From positions 1 to 31,997 of the forward strand of contig JAKBFR010000015.1 in NCBI GenBank assembly GCA_021837545.1: 31,997 bases of DNA. Direction: 5' to 3'. Within the stretch, counting starts at the first letter, position 1. Each line of letters begins with the position of its first letter. Position numbers and translations under genes: made by a program. The notes under the pieces were generated by a model, which was not told the DNA's origin, searched no databases, and saw only the letters and a program-made list of their open reading frames with translations. Source of the stretch: Bacillota bacterium (GTDB lineage Bacteria > Bacillota_A > Clostridia > Clostridiales > Clostridiaceae). Shown here piece after piece: positions 7,035-16,706 of the stretch.

Positions 7035-8592
7035 TATATTTTCCTCCATTTTCTCTAAATTCCGTTGGAGACATTCCTGTTTGCTTTTTGAATGCTAATG
7101 AAAAATAATTTGTATCTTTATATCCTACTAAATTCGCAATCTTCCCTGTTTTCATACTAGTTGTTTCTAGTAGCAATTTTGCTTTTTCTATTCGTTTACG
7201 AACAATATAATTATTGCATCCTTCTCCTGTATTATTCTTAAATAACTTGGAGAAATAAGTTGGAGTAACGTAAAGTATCTCTGCAATATTGTAAACTGAA
7301 ATTGATTCATTAAGATGATCCTTAATATATAATTTTGCTTTTCTTATTATCTCATGACTTTCTCCAATATCAGCTTGAAACATTTGCACAATAAAATCTC
7401 TAGTAATTTTTAGCGAATCATCACGATTACAGTTTTGTAAAGAAATTGATAAAGAATCTAACTTGCTATCAATTATTTCTCCCTTTTCCATCATATAAGC
7501 AAAATATAATGTTGCTAGAATATCAAAACATGTTTTTTTCACTAAGGAAATGGATAGATTATAAAATTCTATTAATTTACTATATGACTCATAAACATTC
7601 ATTATTTTCTCAAAGTCATCTATATTGTTGATCATACTTGTACGAATTTCTTGCACTTTTGCATTAAATGATCTTAGAGTCAGTTCTCTTGGTTCACCTG
7701 TAATAATTTCATCATCTGTATTTTTATTATTTAATAAAGCACAAGCATCATTATATGAAACATTGATTTTATTAAAACCACATACAATACTTCCAAGAAT
7801 TACTTTTTGGTGTATATCATATTCATTTTTTAAATATTGAATTAAATATTGCATTCTCTCTGTTACTTCCTCCAATTCATCTCTTACAAACATAGCAACA
7901 ATGATATTTTTATTTTTATCTTCAAAAGTAATCCCTTCTTTTTTAGAATCAAATAATTCAATACAAGTATTTTTAATATATAGATTCAATAATTCAAAAT
8001 GTTGTTTCCATGTCAAATTATCATCTATAATTGTACAGACTAATGCAATCTGCAATGTTTCTCTTTTGTTATAAAAATATTGATTTAACGGTTCTTTAAT
8101 GTCATCCATCTTCATTCGGTCATAAAGTAAATTTTGCATAATCTGTTCAATTTTAAATTGGTCAGTTACGCCTTGTATCCTACTCTTAATCTTTTGCTCA
8201 TGATTTATAGCTTTTTGATTATCTAAATCTTTTATTATTTTTTCAATGATATTTTCGAGTTCTATTTCATCTACAGGTTTCAAAAGGTAATCCTCAACTT
8301 GCATCTTACAGCACCTTTGAGCATATTCAAAATTATCATATCCCGTTAAAACAATAATTTTAAGCTTTGGATTTAAACAATTCATTTTTTCTACTAAAGA
8401 TAATCCATCCATTTCAGTCATACAAATATCTGTGACCATAATATCAAAATTTTCTTCTTTCATTAAGTTAATTGCTTCAATACCAGTGGATGCCATTTCA
8501 ACCGTATCTATTCTTAGTTTTTCCCAAGGAATAACATTGCAAATTCCTTTTCTAATCATCTCTTCATCATCTACAATCATAGCTTTATACAT
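6997..8592 (-). CDS. Response regulator, AraC/YesN type, of the oligosaccharide operon
   Basis: The protein has 531 residues. An N-terminal receiver domain (about 1-120) has the acidic pair Asp8-Asp9, phospho-acceptor Asp55 in VTDICM and Lys105 in LLKP. A long middle linker of about 290 residues follows. The C-terminal AraC double helix-turn-helix (about 415-520) has the GYKDTNYFSLAFKKQTGMSP signature. It should be phosphorylated by the kinase encoded just upstream, with which it shares a TAATG stop/start overlap, and should then activate the transporter/GH operon. It lies inside the operon it presumably controls, which would give positive feedback. The target site is not identified here. Confidence 0.9.
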   Translation of the reverse strand: MYKAMIVDDEEMIRKGICNVIPWEKLRIDTVEMASTGIEAINLMKEENFDIMVTDICMTEMDGLSLVEKMNCLNPKLKIIVLTGYDNFEYAQRCCKMQVEDYLLKPVDEIELENIIEKIIKDLDNQKAINHEQKIKSRIQGVTDQFKIEQIMQNLLYDRMKMDDIKEPLNQYFYNKRETLQIALVCTIIDDNLTWKQHFELLNLYIKNTCIELFDSKKEGITFEDKNKNIIVAMFVRDELEEVTERMQYLIQYLKNEYDIHQKVILGSIVCGFNKINVSYNDACALLNNKNTDDEIITGEPRELTLRSFNAKVQEIRTSMINNIDDFEKIMNVYESYSKLIEFYNLSISLVKKTCFDILATLYFAYMMEKGEIIDSKLDSLSISLQNCNRDDSLKITRDFIVQMFQADIGESHEIIRKAKLYIKDHLNESISVYNIAEILYVTPTYFSKLFKNNTGEGCNNYIVRKRIEKAKLLLETTSMKTGKIANLVGYKDTNYFSLAFKKQTGMSPTEFRENGGKYNEKNQFNFKHKI

Positions 8593-10361
8593 TAATTATT
8601 CTCCCCTTTAGGTAACAGAATATCTACTGTAGTTCCATCAAATTTATTTTTCCTATAGTATAATCCATACCCACTACCAAACAATATTTCTATTCTTTTG
8701 TGTACATTTCTTAACCCATATCCTGTTTTTTCATCAAATACTGATATAGAATTGTTGATTTGATCAATTTGTTCTTGTTCCATCCCCATTCCAGTATCAG
8801 CCACTGATATAACTATTTTATTATTTACTTCTTCTATAGTAATAAATATTTTACCTTTATATCCATCTTTAACCCTTATCCCATGATAAATTGAATTTTC
8901 TATTAAAGGTTGTAACGTCATCTTAGGTATCAAAACATTTGAAAAACGCTCATCTATGTTAAGCTGACATTGAACAATATCACTATACCTCATATTTTGA
9001 ATAATCAAATAATTATTTATATTTGCTAATTCTTGCGAAAGCGGTATTATGTCTTTTCCTTTACTTAAACATAAACGATAATAATTAGCTAAAGCTTTTA
9101 CCATTCGCGATACATCCTTATTTCCATCAGATAAGGCCTGCCAATGGATACACTCTAAAGTATTATATAAGAAATGTGGTTTGATTTGAGACTGTAATCT
9201 ATTTAGCTCAATTTGTTTAATCTCGGTTTGTTCTTTTTTTATTCTAAACATCAGTATATTAATTTCTTCAATCATAATATTAAAACCACTTGCAAGTTGT
9301 TTAAAATCATTTCCCTTATACTCTTTTTCCATTCTGACTTCAAGGTTACCCTTAGAAACCTCATTCATTTTCTTTACAATGGTTTCCATAGGCTTATATA
9401 AATTCTTACTTAATTTATAACAAGCTATGCTGATAAGTAATCCAGATCCTAATACCCATAATATTATAAAAAATATTACCGTATTAGTATCTTTTAATAA
9501 TGATTCCATTGGGATCTCGCCAACCATATACCAATCCCAATTACTAAGTTTTTGATAAACAACCATTTTGTTTCCAACTTTTTGTTGTCCACTTTTTCCT
9601 TTTAATACATCCTTATACAAACTTTCTTTTCCGATTGAATATTTGTTTGTATCAGATATAACAATTCCATCTTTATCTGCCAAATAAGTTTGTATTTGTA
9701 ATTCCTTATCTAAATTAGAATAAAACTCTTTAATATTTTTTTCTCCAATTCCTATAACTAAAAATCCAGTATTCAAATTTGAATCATACTTATCGCTAAT
9801 AGGTTGGTAAATATTTAAAACATACTGATCTGGATAAAATACTTTTCTTTTCATACTTATTTTACAATTTCCAAATTGAGTTCCTATTGCATTTTTATAA
9901 TCTTCCAGGGTTTGAGTTCTAAAATCACTATTAGTCCAAACTTCTCCTACATATACCAATTCTGGTCCGTTAAATTTTACTAATGCAATATAATCTATAT
10001 AACTATTAGAATCTAAAAGATATCTTATTGAGGAATAAGCATCGTTTGTATCTTTGTTATAATTTTTCGAAGTTAGTTTATTATTCATTAGAAATTCCTG
10101 TACTCGACTGTCTGATGTAATTATATTTGCTGTTTCAATAAAGTTTTTTAATGTTATATTTAATATATCTGTTATAGTTTCAAATTGTCCTTGTACTAAT
10201 CCACTGGACTTTTGAGTAATCTCTTTTCCTGCTAATTGATATACTGTATAAATTACAAAAGTATTTGTAATTAAAACCGCTAGAATAAAAAGAATAGTGA
10301 TTTTTTGATTAAATTTGATGCTGGATAATTTACTTATGATTTTTACTATTGATTTATACAT
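8592..10361 (-). CDS. Sensor histidine kinase, YesM type
   Basis: The protein has 589 residues: transmembrane segment 1 at about 21-43, a large extracellular Cache-like sensor domain (about 50-290), transmembrane segment 2 at about 292-315, and HAMP at about 316-370. The His_kinase domain has the phospho-acceptor His396 in QSQIKPHFLYN. The ATPase domain has the N box around Asn489 and the G1 box ADTGMGM near 521-527. YesM kinases paired with YesN regulators usually sense oligosaccharides, directly or through a binding protein. Here the partner binding protein and permeases are the first genes of the same operon. AAAGGAT lies before the ATG. The 72-bp gap to the permease gene holds a hairpin. 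Confidence 0.9.
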   Translation of the reverse strand: MYKSIVKIISKLSSIKFNQKITILFILAVLITNTFVIYTVYQLAGKEITQKSSGLVQGQFETITDILNITLKNFIETANIITSDSRVQEFLMNNKLTSKNYNKDTNDAYSSIRYLLDSNSYIDYIALVKFNGPELVYVGEVWTNSDFRTQTLEDYKNAIGTQFGNCKISMKRKVFYPDQYVLNIYQPISDKYDSNLNTGFLVIGIGEKNIKEFYSNLDKELQIQTYLADKDGIVISDTNKYSIGKESLYKDVLKGKSGQQKVGNKMVVYQKLSNWDWYMVGEIPMESLLKDTNTVIFFIILWVLGSGLLISIACYKLSKNLYKPMETIVKKMNEVSKGNLEVRMEKEYKGNDFKQLASGFNIMIEEINILMFRIKKEQTEIKQIELNRLQSQIKPHFLYNTLECIHWQALSDGNKDVSRMVKALANYYRLCLSKGKDIIPLSQELANINNYLIIQNMRYSDIVQCQLNIDERFSNVLIPKMTLQPLIENSIYHGIRVKDGYKGKIFITIEEVNNKIVISVADTGMGMEQEQIDQINNSISVFDEKTGYGLRNVHKRIEILFGSGYGLYYRKNKFDGTTVDILLPKGENN

Positions 10362-10397
10362 ATTAGTATCCTTTTCTATATTATTTTTTTGTATGCT

Positions 10398-10437
10398 ATA
10401 GAAACAATACTTCCTACGTATACCATAATGTTTCTAT
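10398..10437 (-). repeat. Intercistronic hairpin between permease and kinase genes
   Basis: The perfect 9-bp inverted repeat ATAGAAACA / TGTTTCTAT (10398-10406/10429-10437) includes the permease stop codon. No T-run follows in the minus direction, so it is not a standard terminator. It may block 3' exonucleases and so keep kinase message below transporter message. Confidence 0.4.
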
Positions 10438-11276
10438 CCTTTAACGGCACCTGCCATCATACCTTTAATTAATTTATCTTGTCCAAAAATAAATGCTATA
10501 ATCATTGGTAACATAGAAATAGTTAGAACTGACATAATCATTGGAACATTCATTGTATATTGTCCTTGATATTCCCAAATAGCAAGTGGCAATGTTCTAT
10601 TAGGTAAAGTTTGAGTTAAAACTAATGCAAAACTAAATTCATTCCATATAGCAACACCATTATAAATAGCTAAAGTTGCAAGCCCTGGCTTTACTAGTGG
10701 AAGCATAAGATTAAAGAAAATTTTATATTTATTACAACCGTCTATTTCAGCCGCTTCTTCTAACTCTCTAGGTATAGCCTGCATAAATGTAACTAGTATA
10801 AATACTGAAATTGGTAAATTAAAAGCTACATACGGACCTACTAATGCCCAAGGACTATCATACAGACCTACCTTAGTAGTCATTAAGAAAATAGGAAGTA
10901 GTGTTACGTGAACTGGAACTGACATGCATGCTACTATTATAGCATAAATGGGTTTATTTAACTTAAATTTAAATCTAGATAATGGATAAGATGCACATGC
11001 ACTTAAGAATAATAATATTACTAGTGAAACTATAAGTACTAATACACTATTTTTAAAATATATAAATATGTTCCCTTTAAATACATCCATAAAATTCTTT
11101 AAATATAAACTTTTAGGTAGATCAAATACATTTCCCATAAGCATTTCAAATTGTTGCTTAAATCCTGCTAGTAACATAAATATAAAAGGAACTATTGTAA
11201 TTAAGAGCCAGACTATTGCGAGTATTCCAATTATAGCTTTTGTAGATAATTTTTTTATTGATAAATTCTGCTTCAT
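10434..11276 (-). CDS. Oligosaccharide ABC transporter permease, MalG/LacG type
   Basis: The 280-residue integral membrane protein has about six hydrophobic segments. The EAA loop is recognisable (REL EEAAEIDGCNKYKIF followed by LPLVKPGLA), where the ATPase docks. It belongs to the CUT1 sugar-importer family and pairs with the MalF-type permease just upstream. The ATG at 11276 is preferred because AAAGGAAG lies about 10 bases upstream. An in-frame TTG at 11285 is too close to that site. With this start the gap to the preceding stop codon is 5 bp. The operon encodes no ATPase; CUT1 systems commonly share an MsmK-type ATPase encoded elsewhere. Confidence 0.9.
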   Translation of the reverse strand: MKQNLSIKKLSTKAIIGILAIVWLLITIVPFIFMLLAGFKQQFEMLMGNVFDLPKSLYLKNFMDVFKGNIFIYFKNSVLVLIVSLVILLFLSACASYPLSRFKFKLNKPIYAIIVACMSVPVHVTLLPIFLMTTKVGLYDSPWALVGPYVAFNLPISVFILVTFMQAIPRELEEAAEIDGCNKYKIFFNLMLPLVKPGLATLAIYNGVAIWNEFSFALVLTQTLPNRTLPLAIWEYQGQYTMNVPMIMSVLTISMLPMIIAFIFGQDKLIKGMMAGAVKG

Positions 11277-11281
11277 AATAA

Positions 11282-12181
11282 TCAATCTTCCTTTCTATTT
11301 AATGCTTTAATTGTAACTAATGATATTATTGTTATAAGAATAAACATTCCTGACGCTATTGTAGAACCATATCCCATTCTTTGAGATGAAAACGCATTTT
11401 TATACATATAAGTTGCCATTAGTTCTGATGCAGTTCCTGGTCCTCCACCGGTCATAACGTATATAAGATCGAAATACTTTAATGATCCAACCATTGATAA
11501 TACAATTGCACTTTTAATAGCTGGTTTCATAAGTGGAAGTGCTATCCTCCAAAAGTATTGGCTTTTTTTAGCACCATCAATAATTGCTGCTTCATATAAA
11601 TCTGATGGTATGCCGCTATATGCTGCTAGAAAATACACCATATAGAAAGGAATAAACTGCCAACATATGGCTACTGTAATCGTAACTAGTGCTGTCTTTG
11701 GATTACCCAATAAATCTATTGATTGTCCGCCTAATGCCTTTGATATTCCAGTTATTACACCTGAATTCGCATCTAATGCATATTTAAATAAGTAACCAAT
11801 TGCAACAGATGACATTAACATTGGTATAAACCAAATTACTTTAAATACATTTAATTTTTTTCCACCAAAATCTAAAAAAGTTGCAAGAGCAATACCAATT
11901 GGTATTTGAACAATTATAGATAATACCATAATAATAATATTGTTTAAAAAAGCTTTTTTGAAAACCGCATCATGAATAAGTTCTTTCCAATTATTTAAAC
12001 CTACAAAAATCTTATTTGATGCAAATCCATTCCAATCATAACAACTTAAATTGAAAGAATAGACAATTGGATATGCTATATATATTATTAAGAATAATAA
12101 TGCTGGTACAAGAAATATAATTGCTGCATTTCTTGTTGACGCTGCACGTCTTTTAGCTAAACTATTAGTTTGTAATTCCAT
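11282..12181 (-). CDS. Oligosaccharide ABC transporter permease, MalF/LacF type
   Basis: The 299-residue CUT1 permease has an N-terminal membrane segment at about 18-38, further segments after it, and the EAA loop (YEAAIIDGAKKSQYFWRIALP) near 195-215. The MTGGGP motif near 245 is typical of MalF-type subunits. It forms the membrane channel with the next gene's product. AAAGGAG lies 9 bases before the ATG. A long hairpin separates it from the binding-protein gene. Confidence 0.92.
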   Translation of the reverse strand: MELQTNSLAKRRAASTRNAAIIFLVPALLFLIIYIAYPIVYSFNLSCYDWNGFASNKIFVGLNNWKELIHDAVFKKAFLNNIIIMVLSIIVQIPIGIALATFLDFGGKKLNVFKVIWFIPMLMSSVAIGYLFKYALDANSGVITGISKALGGQSIDLLGNPKTALVTITVAICWQFIPFYMVYFLAAYSGIPSDLYEAAIIDGAKKSQYFWRIALPLMKPAIKSAIVLSMVGSLKYFDLIYVMTGGGPGTASELMATYMYKNAFSSQRMGYGSTIASGMFILITIISLVTIKALNRKED

Positions 12182-12207
12182 TTTTTCTCTCTCCTTTATA
12201 ATTAATT

Positions 12208-12291
12208 AGCTGTTGCAAAATCAATCATTCATATATATTTAATTTTTTAAATTAAATATATTTATTATGAAATCTTTATTTTTCAACAGCT
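12208..12291 (-). repeat. Long intercistronic hairpin after the binding-protein gene
   Basis: The outer stem AGCTGTTG / CAACAGCT (12208-12215/12284-12291) continues by AAAA/TTTT after a one-base bulge. The inner stem TATATTTAATT / AATTAAATATA is at 12234-12244/12250-12260. No clean T-run follows. It lies between the binding-protein stop and the permease start. The same arrangement occurs after xylF, as expected for a segment that lets the binding protein be made in excess of the permeases. Confidence 0.55.
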
Positions 12292-12317
12292 TTAATCTTT
12301 TTTAAATGTTGCTATAA

Positions 12318-13631
12318 TTATTTATTTTTTGCTTTATATGCATCCATAGCAGCTTGTAATTCTTTATCTGCATCTTGTGGAGTCTTAGTTAAACCAAATA
12401 TTTCTTGGCTAGTTGATTTGTGTACTTCTGCAACTTCTGCTGGTAAATATTGGTCGTACCATAATTGAACTCCTTTTGCTTTATTAACTGTGTCTAAGAT
12501 TTTTTGTGTTAATGCATCATCAGGTTTGAAATCTTTAAGCGGAATAATCTTACCTAATTTTTTACGGTCTTGTAGTGCTTGATCATCTAATAAAGATTGG
12601 ATTAATTTAAAAGCACCTTCTTTATCTTTACAAGTTTCTGAAATTGAGTATAAATTATCTCCAACTGTTCCTGCACAAAGTGATTGATCTTCTTTTGAAC
12701 CATCTAATGCTGGGAATGGGAAGAATCCTAATTTACTGATAAAATCTGGATTTTCACCAAGTACTGTACCTGAGAACCATGATCCCATTAAGTCCATAGC
12801 TGCATCGCCTTTATATAATGCTTGTCTAGCTTGACCGCTATCATCATCCATACCATTGAAGCCATTTATAAAGTATCCTTTTTTAACCCAATCTTGAATC
12901 TTGTTTCCAGCAAATTCAAATGCTGGGCTTTCAAATGAAGCTTTTCCTGCTGCTGCATCTGCAAATGCGTTAAGTCCGCCAAAACGAGTTGCTAAATACA
13001 TATAATACATTGAGCCTGTCCACTTTGTAGCGTTAGCTAAAGCAAATGGCGCTACTCCGTTTGCTTTTAACTTATCACATGCTGCTTCTAAATCACTAAT
13101 TGTTTTTGGTTCTTCTATTCCATACTTTGCAAAAACATCTTTGTTATAGAAGAAACCTGCAACGGATACGTTTTCAACTGGAACAGCGTAAATTTTACCA
13201 TTGTATGAAGATTGATTAATTCCAGCATCTATAAATTTATCTTTATAGTTATCTTTGCTCATCAAGTCTGTAAGATCAGCAATTTTATTTGAATTAACAT
13301 AATCAATTAACCCTGATCCTCCCCATTGCATAAATACATCTGGAGTTTGATTTGAACTCATTGCCATAGCTAATTTTTGTTTATACGAGTCATTAACCTG
13401 ATCAACGACTTCTACTTCATATTGTGGATTTGCTTTCATAAATCTTTCTACAGAAGCATGTATTGCATCTTTTGCAGTTGCTGTTTGAATATGCCATAAA
13501 GTCAATTTTGTCTTTGCTGATGCTGTTCCACTAACTGCTGATGAATTATTACTTCCACAACCAATTAGTAACGTTGACATCATTACAACAGTCGTTATTA
13601 CTGTTGCTATTCTCTTTAAATTCTTATTCAT
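12318..13631 (-). CDS. Oligosaccharide-binding lipoprotein of a CUT1 ABC transporter
   Basis: The 437-residue extracellular solute-binding protein (SBP_bac_1 family) has a lipoprotein signal peptide ending in LLIGC, so Cys25 would be lipid-anchored. Features of the family include TLWHIQTATAKD at the mature start and a central hinge region. It captures sugar outside the membrane and delivers it to the two downstream permeases. The GH30/GH3 genes in the same operon and the flanking xylose genes suggest xylo-oligosaccharides, but the ligand is inferred. AGGGGG precedes the ATG. The gene is probably first in a seven-gene operon that also includes two permeases, a kinase, a regulator and two glycosidases. 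Confidence 0.92.
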   Translation of the reverse strand: MNKNLKRIATVITTVVMMSTLLIGCGSNNSSAVSGTASAKTKLTLWHIQTATAKDAIHASVERFMKANPQYEVEVVDQVNDSYKQKLAMAMSSNQTPDVFMQWGGSGLIDYVNSNKIADLTDLMSKDNYKDKFIDAGINQSSYNGKIYAVPVENVSVAGFFYNKDVFAKYGIEEPKTISDLEAACDKLKANGVAPFALANATKWTGSMYYMYLATRFGGLNAFADAAAGKASFESPAFEFAGNKIQDWVKKGYFINGFNGMDDDSGQARQALYKGDAAMDLMGSWFSGTVLGENPDFISKLGFFPFPALDGSKEDQSLCAGTVGDNLYSISETCKDKEGAFKLIQSLLDDQALQDRKKLGKIIPLKDFKPDDALTQKILDTVNKAKGVQLWYDQYLPAEVAEVHKSTSQEIFGLTKTPQDADKELQAAMDAYKAKNK

Positions 13632-13735
13632 GTTTTTTTATACCCCCTAAATTCTTTTATAATTTTACTACATTTAAATTGTAACATTACCAACTTTAAA
13701 GAAAAATCGAAAAATTTGTCTTTTATCTATAATTT

Positions 13736-13763
13736 TATATACTCTTGTAAACATTTAAATCAA
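13736..13763 (-). promoter_or_regulatory. Candidate promoter of the oligosaccharide operon
   Basis: On the minus strand, TTGATT (13758-13763) and TATATA (13736-13741) are separated by 16 bp, about 100 bp before the binding-protein start. Both boxes are imperfect, which suits an activator-dependent promoter. Apart from this and the xylH terminator I see no other distinct element in the 310-bp gap 13632-13941. Confidence 0.4.
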
Positions 13764-13825
13764 CTATTTCTAACAGAAAAATTATAACCGAAATATAATA
13801 AAATTACATCTCTTAATAGTCAAAA

Positions 13826-13873
13826 CTAAAAAACTCACTTCTTAGACTAAAGTCTTTAAAGCGAGTTTTTTAG
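13826..13873 (-). terminator. Terminator after xylH
   Basis: An 11-bp perfect stem CTAAAAAACTC / GAGTTTTTTAG (13826-13836/13863-13873) extends inward by a pair that is G-U in minus-strand RNA, then CTT/AAG, then AGACT/AGTCT. T-rich sequence follows. It ends the xylFGH transcript about 70 bp past the xylH stop. Confidence 0.75.
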
Positions 13874-13941
13874 TGGCCTTATTTTTGTATTTTATAAACC
13901 CACTATACTGATTATATACCACTTACTTCTATATATAAAAA

Positions 13942-15123
13942 TTATTTTTTATTTTTAGATGATATATCCATCCATACTGCCATTAATAATATTAATCCTT
14001 TAACAATGTATTGCCAAAATGTTGGTGCATTCATCATGCTCATACCATTATCTACGCTTGCCATTACTAGAGCACCTACTAATGCACCAGCAACTGAACC
14101 ACTACCACCACTTAAACTTGCACCACCAATAACACATGCTGCTATTGCATCCAACTCTGCATTTTGACCAGCTGCAACTGAACCTGCATTTAATCTTGCC
14201 GTTAATAATATTCCTGCAACTGCTGCAAGTAAACCAACTATTGAGTACACAACCATAATATGTTTTTTAACATTTATTCCAGACAATCTTGCAGCATCTC
14301 TATTGCCACCGATTCCATATACTCTTCTACCGAATATAGTTTTTGTTCCAATGAATGTTAAAACCAAAGCTAAAACTAGCATTATGAAAACTGGTATTGG
14401 AAATCCTTGATAGTTATTAAGAATTACTACTAATCCTAATGATACAACTCCAATCCCTACTATTGTTGCAACATCCAAAGTCATTGGTCTAACTTCAATA
14501 TTATACTTAATTTTATTTTTTCTATTAGTTAATATTAAATATGATGAACCTACAACTGCTAATACTACTAAAGCATATGCAAATATTGGTGGTAAATATG
14601 CTTGTCCTACTAATTTGAATTCTCCTGTTAGTGGCGCTATGGTATTTCCATTGGTAACGCCTATCAATATGCCTCTAAAGACAAGCATACTTGCCAAAGT
14701 AACAATAAATGACGGTACATTTCTAAATGCTATCCAATATCCATTCCAAGCACCTACGATAATTCCAAGTATTAATGTTATTACCATAGTTGGAATAGCT
14801 GAAAAACCAAACCAAACATTTAGTATTGCCGCAATACCTCCGAGTAATCCAAGTGTTGATCCAACAGAAAGATCTATCTCTCCTAAAATAATTACAAAAA
14901 CCATTCCTATTGCAAGTATACCTGTGATTGACATTTGTCTAAACAAATTAGATAAATTTCTTGTCGTTAAAAAATTTCCTCCTGTTAAAACAGTAAATAG
15001 AATCCATATTGCTATTGTTGCTATTAATATTGTTGTCATCTTGGATTTAAATATTATATTTAATCCCGCTTTTTTCTCTTTCACTGTCTCTTTATCTGAA
15101 CTTATATTCTTACTTATTTGCAT
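13942..15123 (-). CDS. xylH: D-xylose ABC transporter permease
   Basis: The 393-residue polytopic permease of the BPD_transp_2 (ribose/xylose, CUT2) family has roughly ten hydrophobic segments. The GEIDLSVGSTLGLLGGIAA stretch near 82-100 and the GGASLSGGSGSVAGALVGAL stretch near 335-355 are typical of XylH/RbsC. It would form the channel for xylose in a complex with XylG and XylF. The ATG lies 2 bp after the xylG stop codon, with AGGAGGGG inside the end of xylG, so translation is coupled. A strong terminator follows. Confidence 0.92.
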   Translation of the reverse strand: MQISKNISSDKETVKEKKAGLNIIFKSKMTTILIATIAIWILFTVLTGGNFLTTRNLSNLFRQMSITGILAIGMVFVIILGEIDLSVGSTLGLLGGIAAILNVWFGFSAIPTMVITLILGIIVGAWNGYWIAFRNVPSFIVTLASMLVFRGILIGVTNGNTIAPLTGEFKLVGQAYLPPIFAYALVVLAVVGSSYLILTNRKNKIKYNIEVRPMTLDVATIVGIGVVSLGLVVILNNYQGFPIPVFIMLVLALVLTFIGTKTIFGRRVYGIGGNRDAARLSGINVKKHIMVVYSIVGLLAAVAGILLTARLNAGSVAAGQNAELDAIAACVIGGASLSGGSGSVAGALVGALVMASVDNGMSMMNAPTFWQYIVKGLILLMAVWMDISSKNKK

Positions 15124-15125
15124 TC

Positions 15126-16688
15126 TTATACCCCTCCTACAGAAGTCGTCATTTCTTCGTTATCTTCATTTTTATTTCCTACAGAATATCTCATAATCAT
15201 TTCTTGTGTTAAATTTTTATTTTCTAAATTTGCCTTTATATAACCTTCATTCATAACTAAAACCCTATCGCTAATTCCAAGTACTTCTGGTAATTCAGAC
15301 GAAACCATTATTATGGATATACCTTGCTTAGCTAGTTCAAATATCAGCTTATAAATTTCATATTTAGCTCCAACATCTATTCCCCTAGTTGGCTCATCTA
15401 ATATTAATATTTTAGGTCCTGCCAAAAGGTTTTTAGCGATTATTACTTTTTGTTGATTTCCACCACTTAGATTTTTTATTGGTAATTCTGTTGATGCAGT
15501 TTTAATTTTTATTTCATCAATATATTTAAGAACATCTATCATTTCTTTGTCCTTATCTATTACATTAAGTGATTTTTTATACTTTAAAAGATTACTCATT
15601 GTCACATTTTTAGCTACACTCATTCCAGGAATTATGCCATCTTTTTTCCTATCCTCCGGAACCATTGCTATTCCTTTATCTAATGCATCAATTGGACTTT
15701 TTATATTTATTTTTTTGCCTTCAAAGTATATTTCTCCAGTCTTTTCACCTTGGAAATTACCGTATATACTTGAAACCATTTCTGTTCTCCCTGAACCAAC
15801 TAAACCGGAAATCCCAAGTATTTCTCCACGTCTTAATGTAAAATTAGCATCTTTCACCCGTTTTAAATTACGATTGAATGGATCGAAAACATTAAAATTC
15901 TTTATTTCAAAGAATTCCTCTCCTATTTCATGTTCTTCCCTTGGAAATAAATTTTTCATTTCTCTTCCAACCATCATTTGTACTAGTTTGTCTTGATCTA
16001 TTTCTTTAATAGGCACTTGACCTATTGTTGTCCCATCTCTAATTACTGTAACATTATCACATAATCTTGTAACCTCGTTAAGCTTATGTGAAATATATAT
16101 ACACGTAACCCCATCTCTCCTCAAATCATTTAATATTTCTATTAGAACTTCAACTTCACTTTCACTTAATGATGCTGAAGGTTCATCTAAAATCAATAAT
16201 TTTGCATTCTTTGATAATGCTTTTGCAATTTCAATTAATTGTTGATGTCCAATCCCCAAATCTCCCGCTCTAGTAAGTGGATTAATATTTAATTTAACCC
16301 TCTTTAATAATTCATTTGTTTTGTTTAATTGTTCATTAAAACTTACCATCCCATGGTTATTAATTTCGTTTCCTAAAAAAATATTTTCAGATACAGATAG
16401 TTGTTTTATAATTGCTAATTCTTGATGAATTATTGCTATTCCAACATTTTCAGAATCTTTTATACCTACTTGATTTAATTCCTTTCCATCAAAAATTATT
16501 TTTCCAGAATAAGATCCTGATGGATGCACTCCACTTAAAACCTTCATTAATGTTGACTTTCCAGCACCATTTTCACCACAAAGTCCATGTATTTCTCCCT
16601 TTTTAACCTTTAATGATACCTTGTCTAGAGCTTTAACGCCAAAGAACTCTTTAACTATATCTTGCATTTCTAAAATATACTCACTCAT
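15126..16688 (-). CDS. xylG: D-xylose ABC transporter ATP-binding protein (two ABC domains)
   Basis: The 520-residue protein carries two fused ATPase domains, as in XylG/MglA/RbsA. The first half has an intact Walker A (GENGAGKST, 38-46) and Walker B (LLILDEPSASLSESE). The second has a degenerate Walker A (GLVGSGRTEM) but an intact signature LSGGNQQK and Walker B (ILILDEPTRGIDVG). This asymmetry is normal for the family. I chose the ATG at 16688 because GGAG is 10 bases upstream; an in-frame TTG at 16697 is too near the same site. It energises xylose import with XylF and XylH. A long hairpin lies between xylF and this gene. Confidence 0.93.
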   Translation of the reverse strand: MSEYILEMQDIVKEFFGVKALDKVSLKVKKGEIHGLCGENGAGKSTLMKVLSGVHPSGSYSGKIIFDGKELNQVGIKDSENVGIAIIHQELAIIKQLSVSENIFLGNEINNHGMVSFNEQLNKTNELLKRVKLNINPLTRAGDLGIGHQQLIEIAKALSKNAKLLILDEPSASLSESEVEVLIEILNDLRRDGVTCIYISHKLNEVTRLCDNVTVIRDGTTIGQVPIKEIDQDKLVQMMVGREMKNLFPREEHEIGEEFFEIKNFNVFDPFNRNLKRVKDANFTLRRGEILGISGLVGSGRTEMVSSIYGNFQGEKTGEIYFEGKKINIKSPIDALDKGIAMVPEDRKKDGIIPGMSVAKNVTMSNLLKYKKSLNVIDKDKEMIDVLKYIDEIKIKTASTELPIKNLSGGNQQKVIIAKNLLAGPKILILDEPTRGIDVGAKYEIYKLIFELAKQGISIIMVSSELPEVLGISDRVLVMNEGYIKANLENKNLTQEMIMRYSVGNKNEDNEEMTTSVGGV

Positions 16689-16706
16689 TAAATACAATCT
16701 CCTTTC

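Noticed and set aside
7035..7049. Longer start for the GH30 gene at 7049
   Set aside because: The GGAGG site lies between this start and the ATG at 7034, so only the latter is properly spaced.
14615..15196. 193-residue open frame on the plus strand over xylH/xylG
   Set aside because: It is antisense to two clear transporter genes, has no recognisable domain, and is explained by their codon use.
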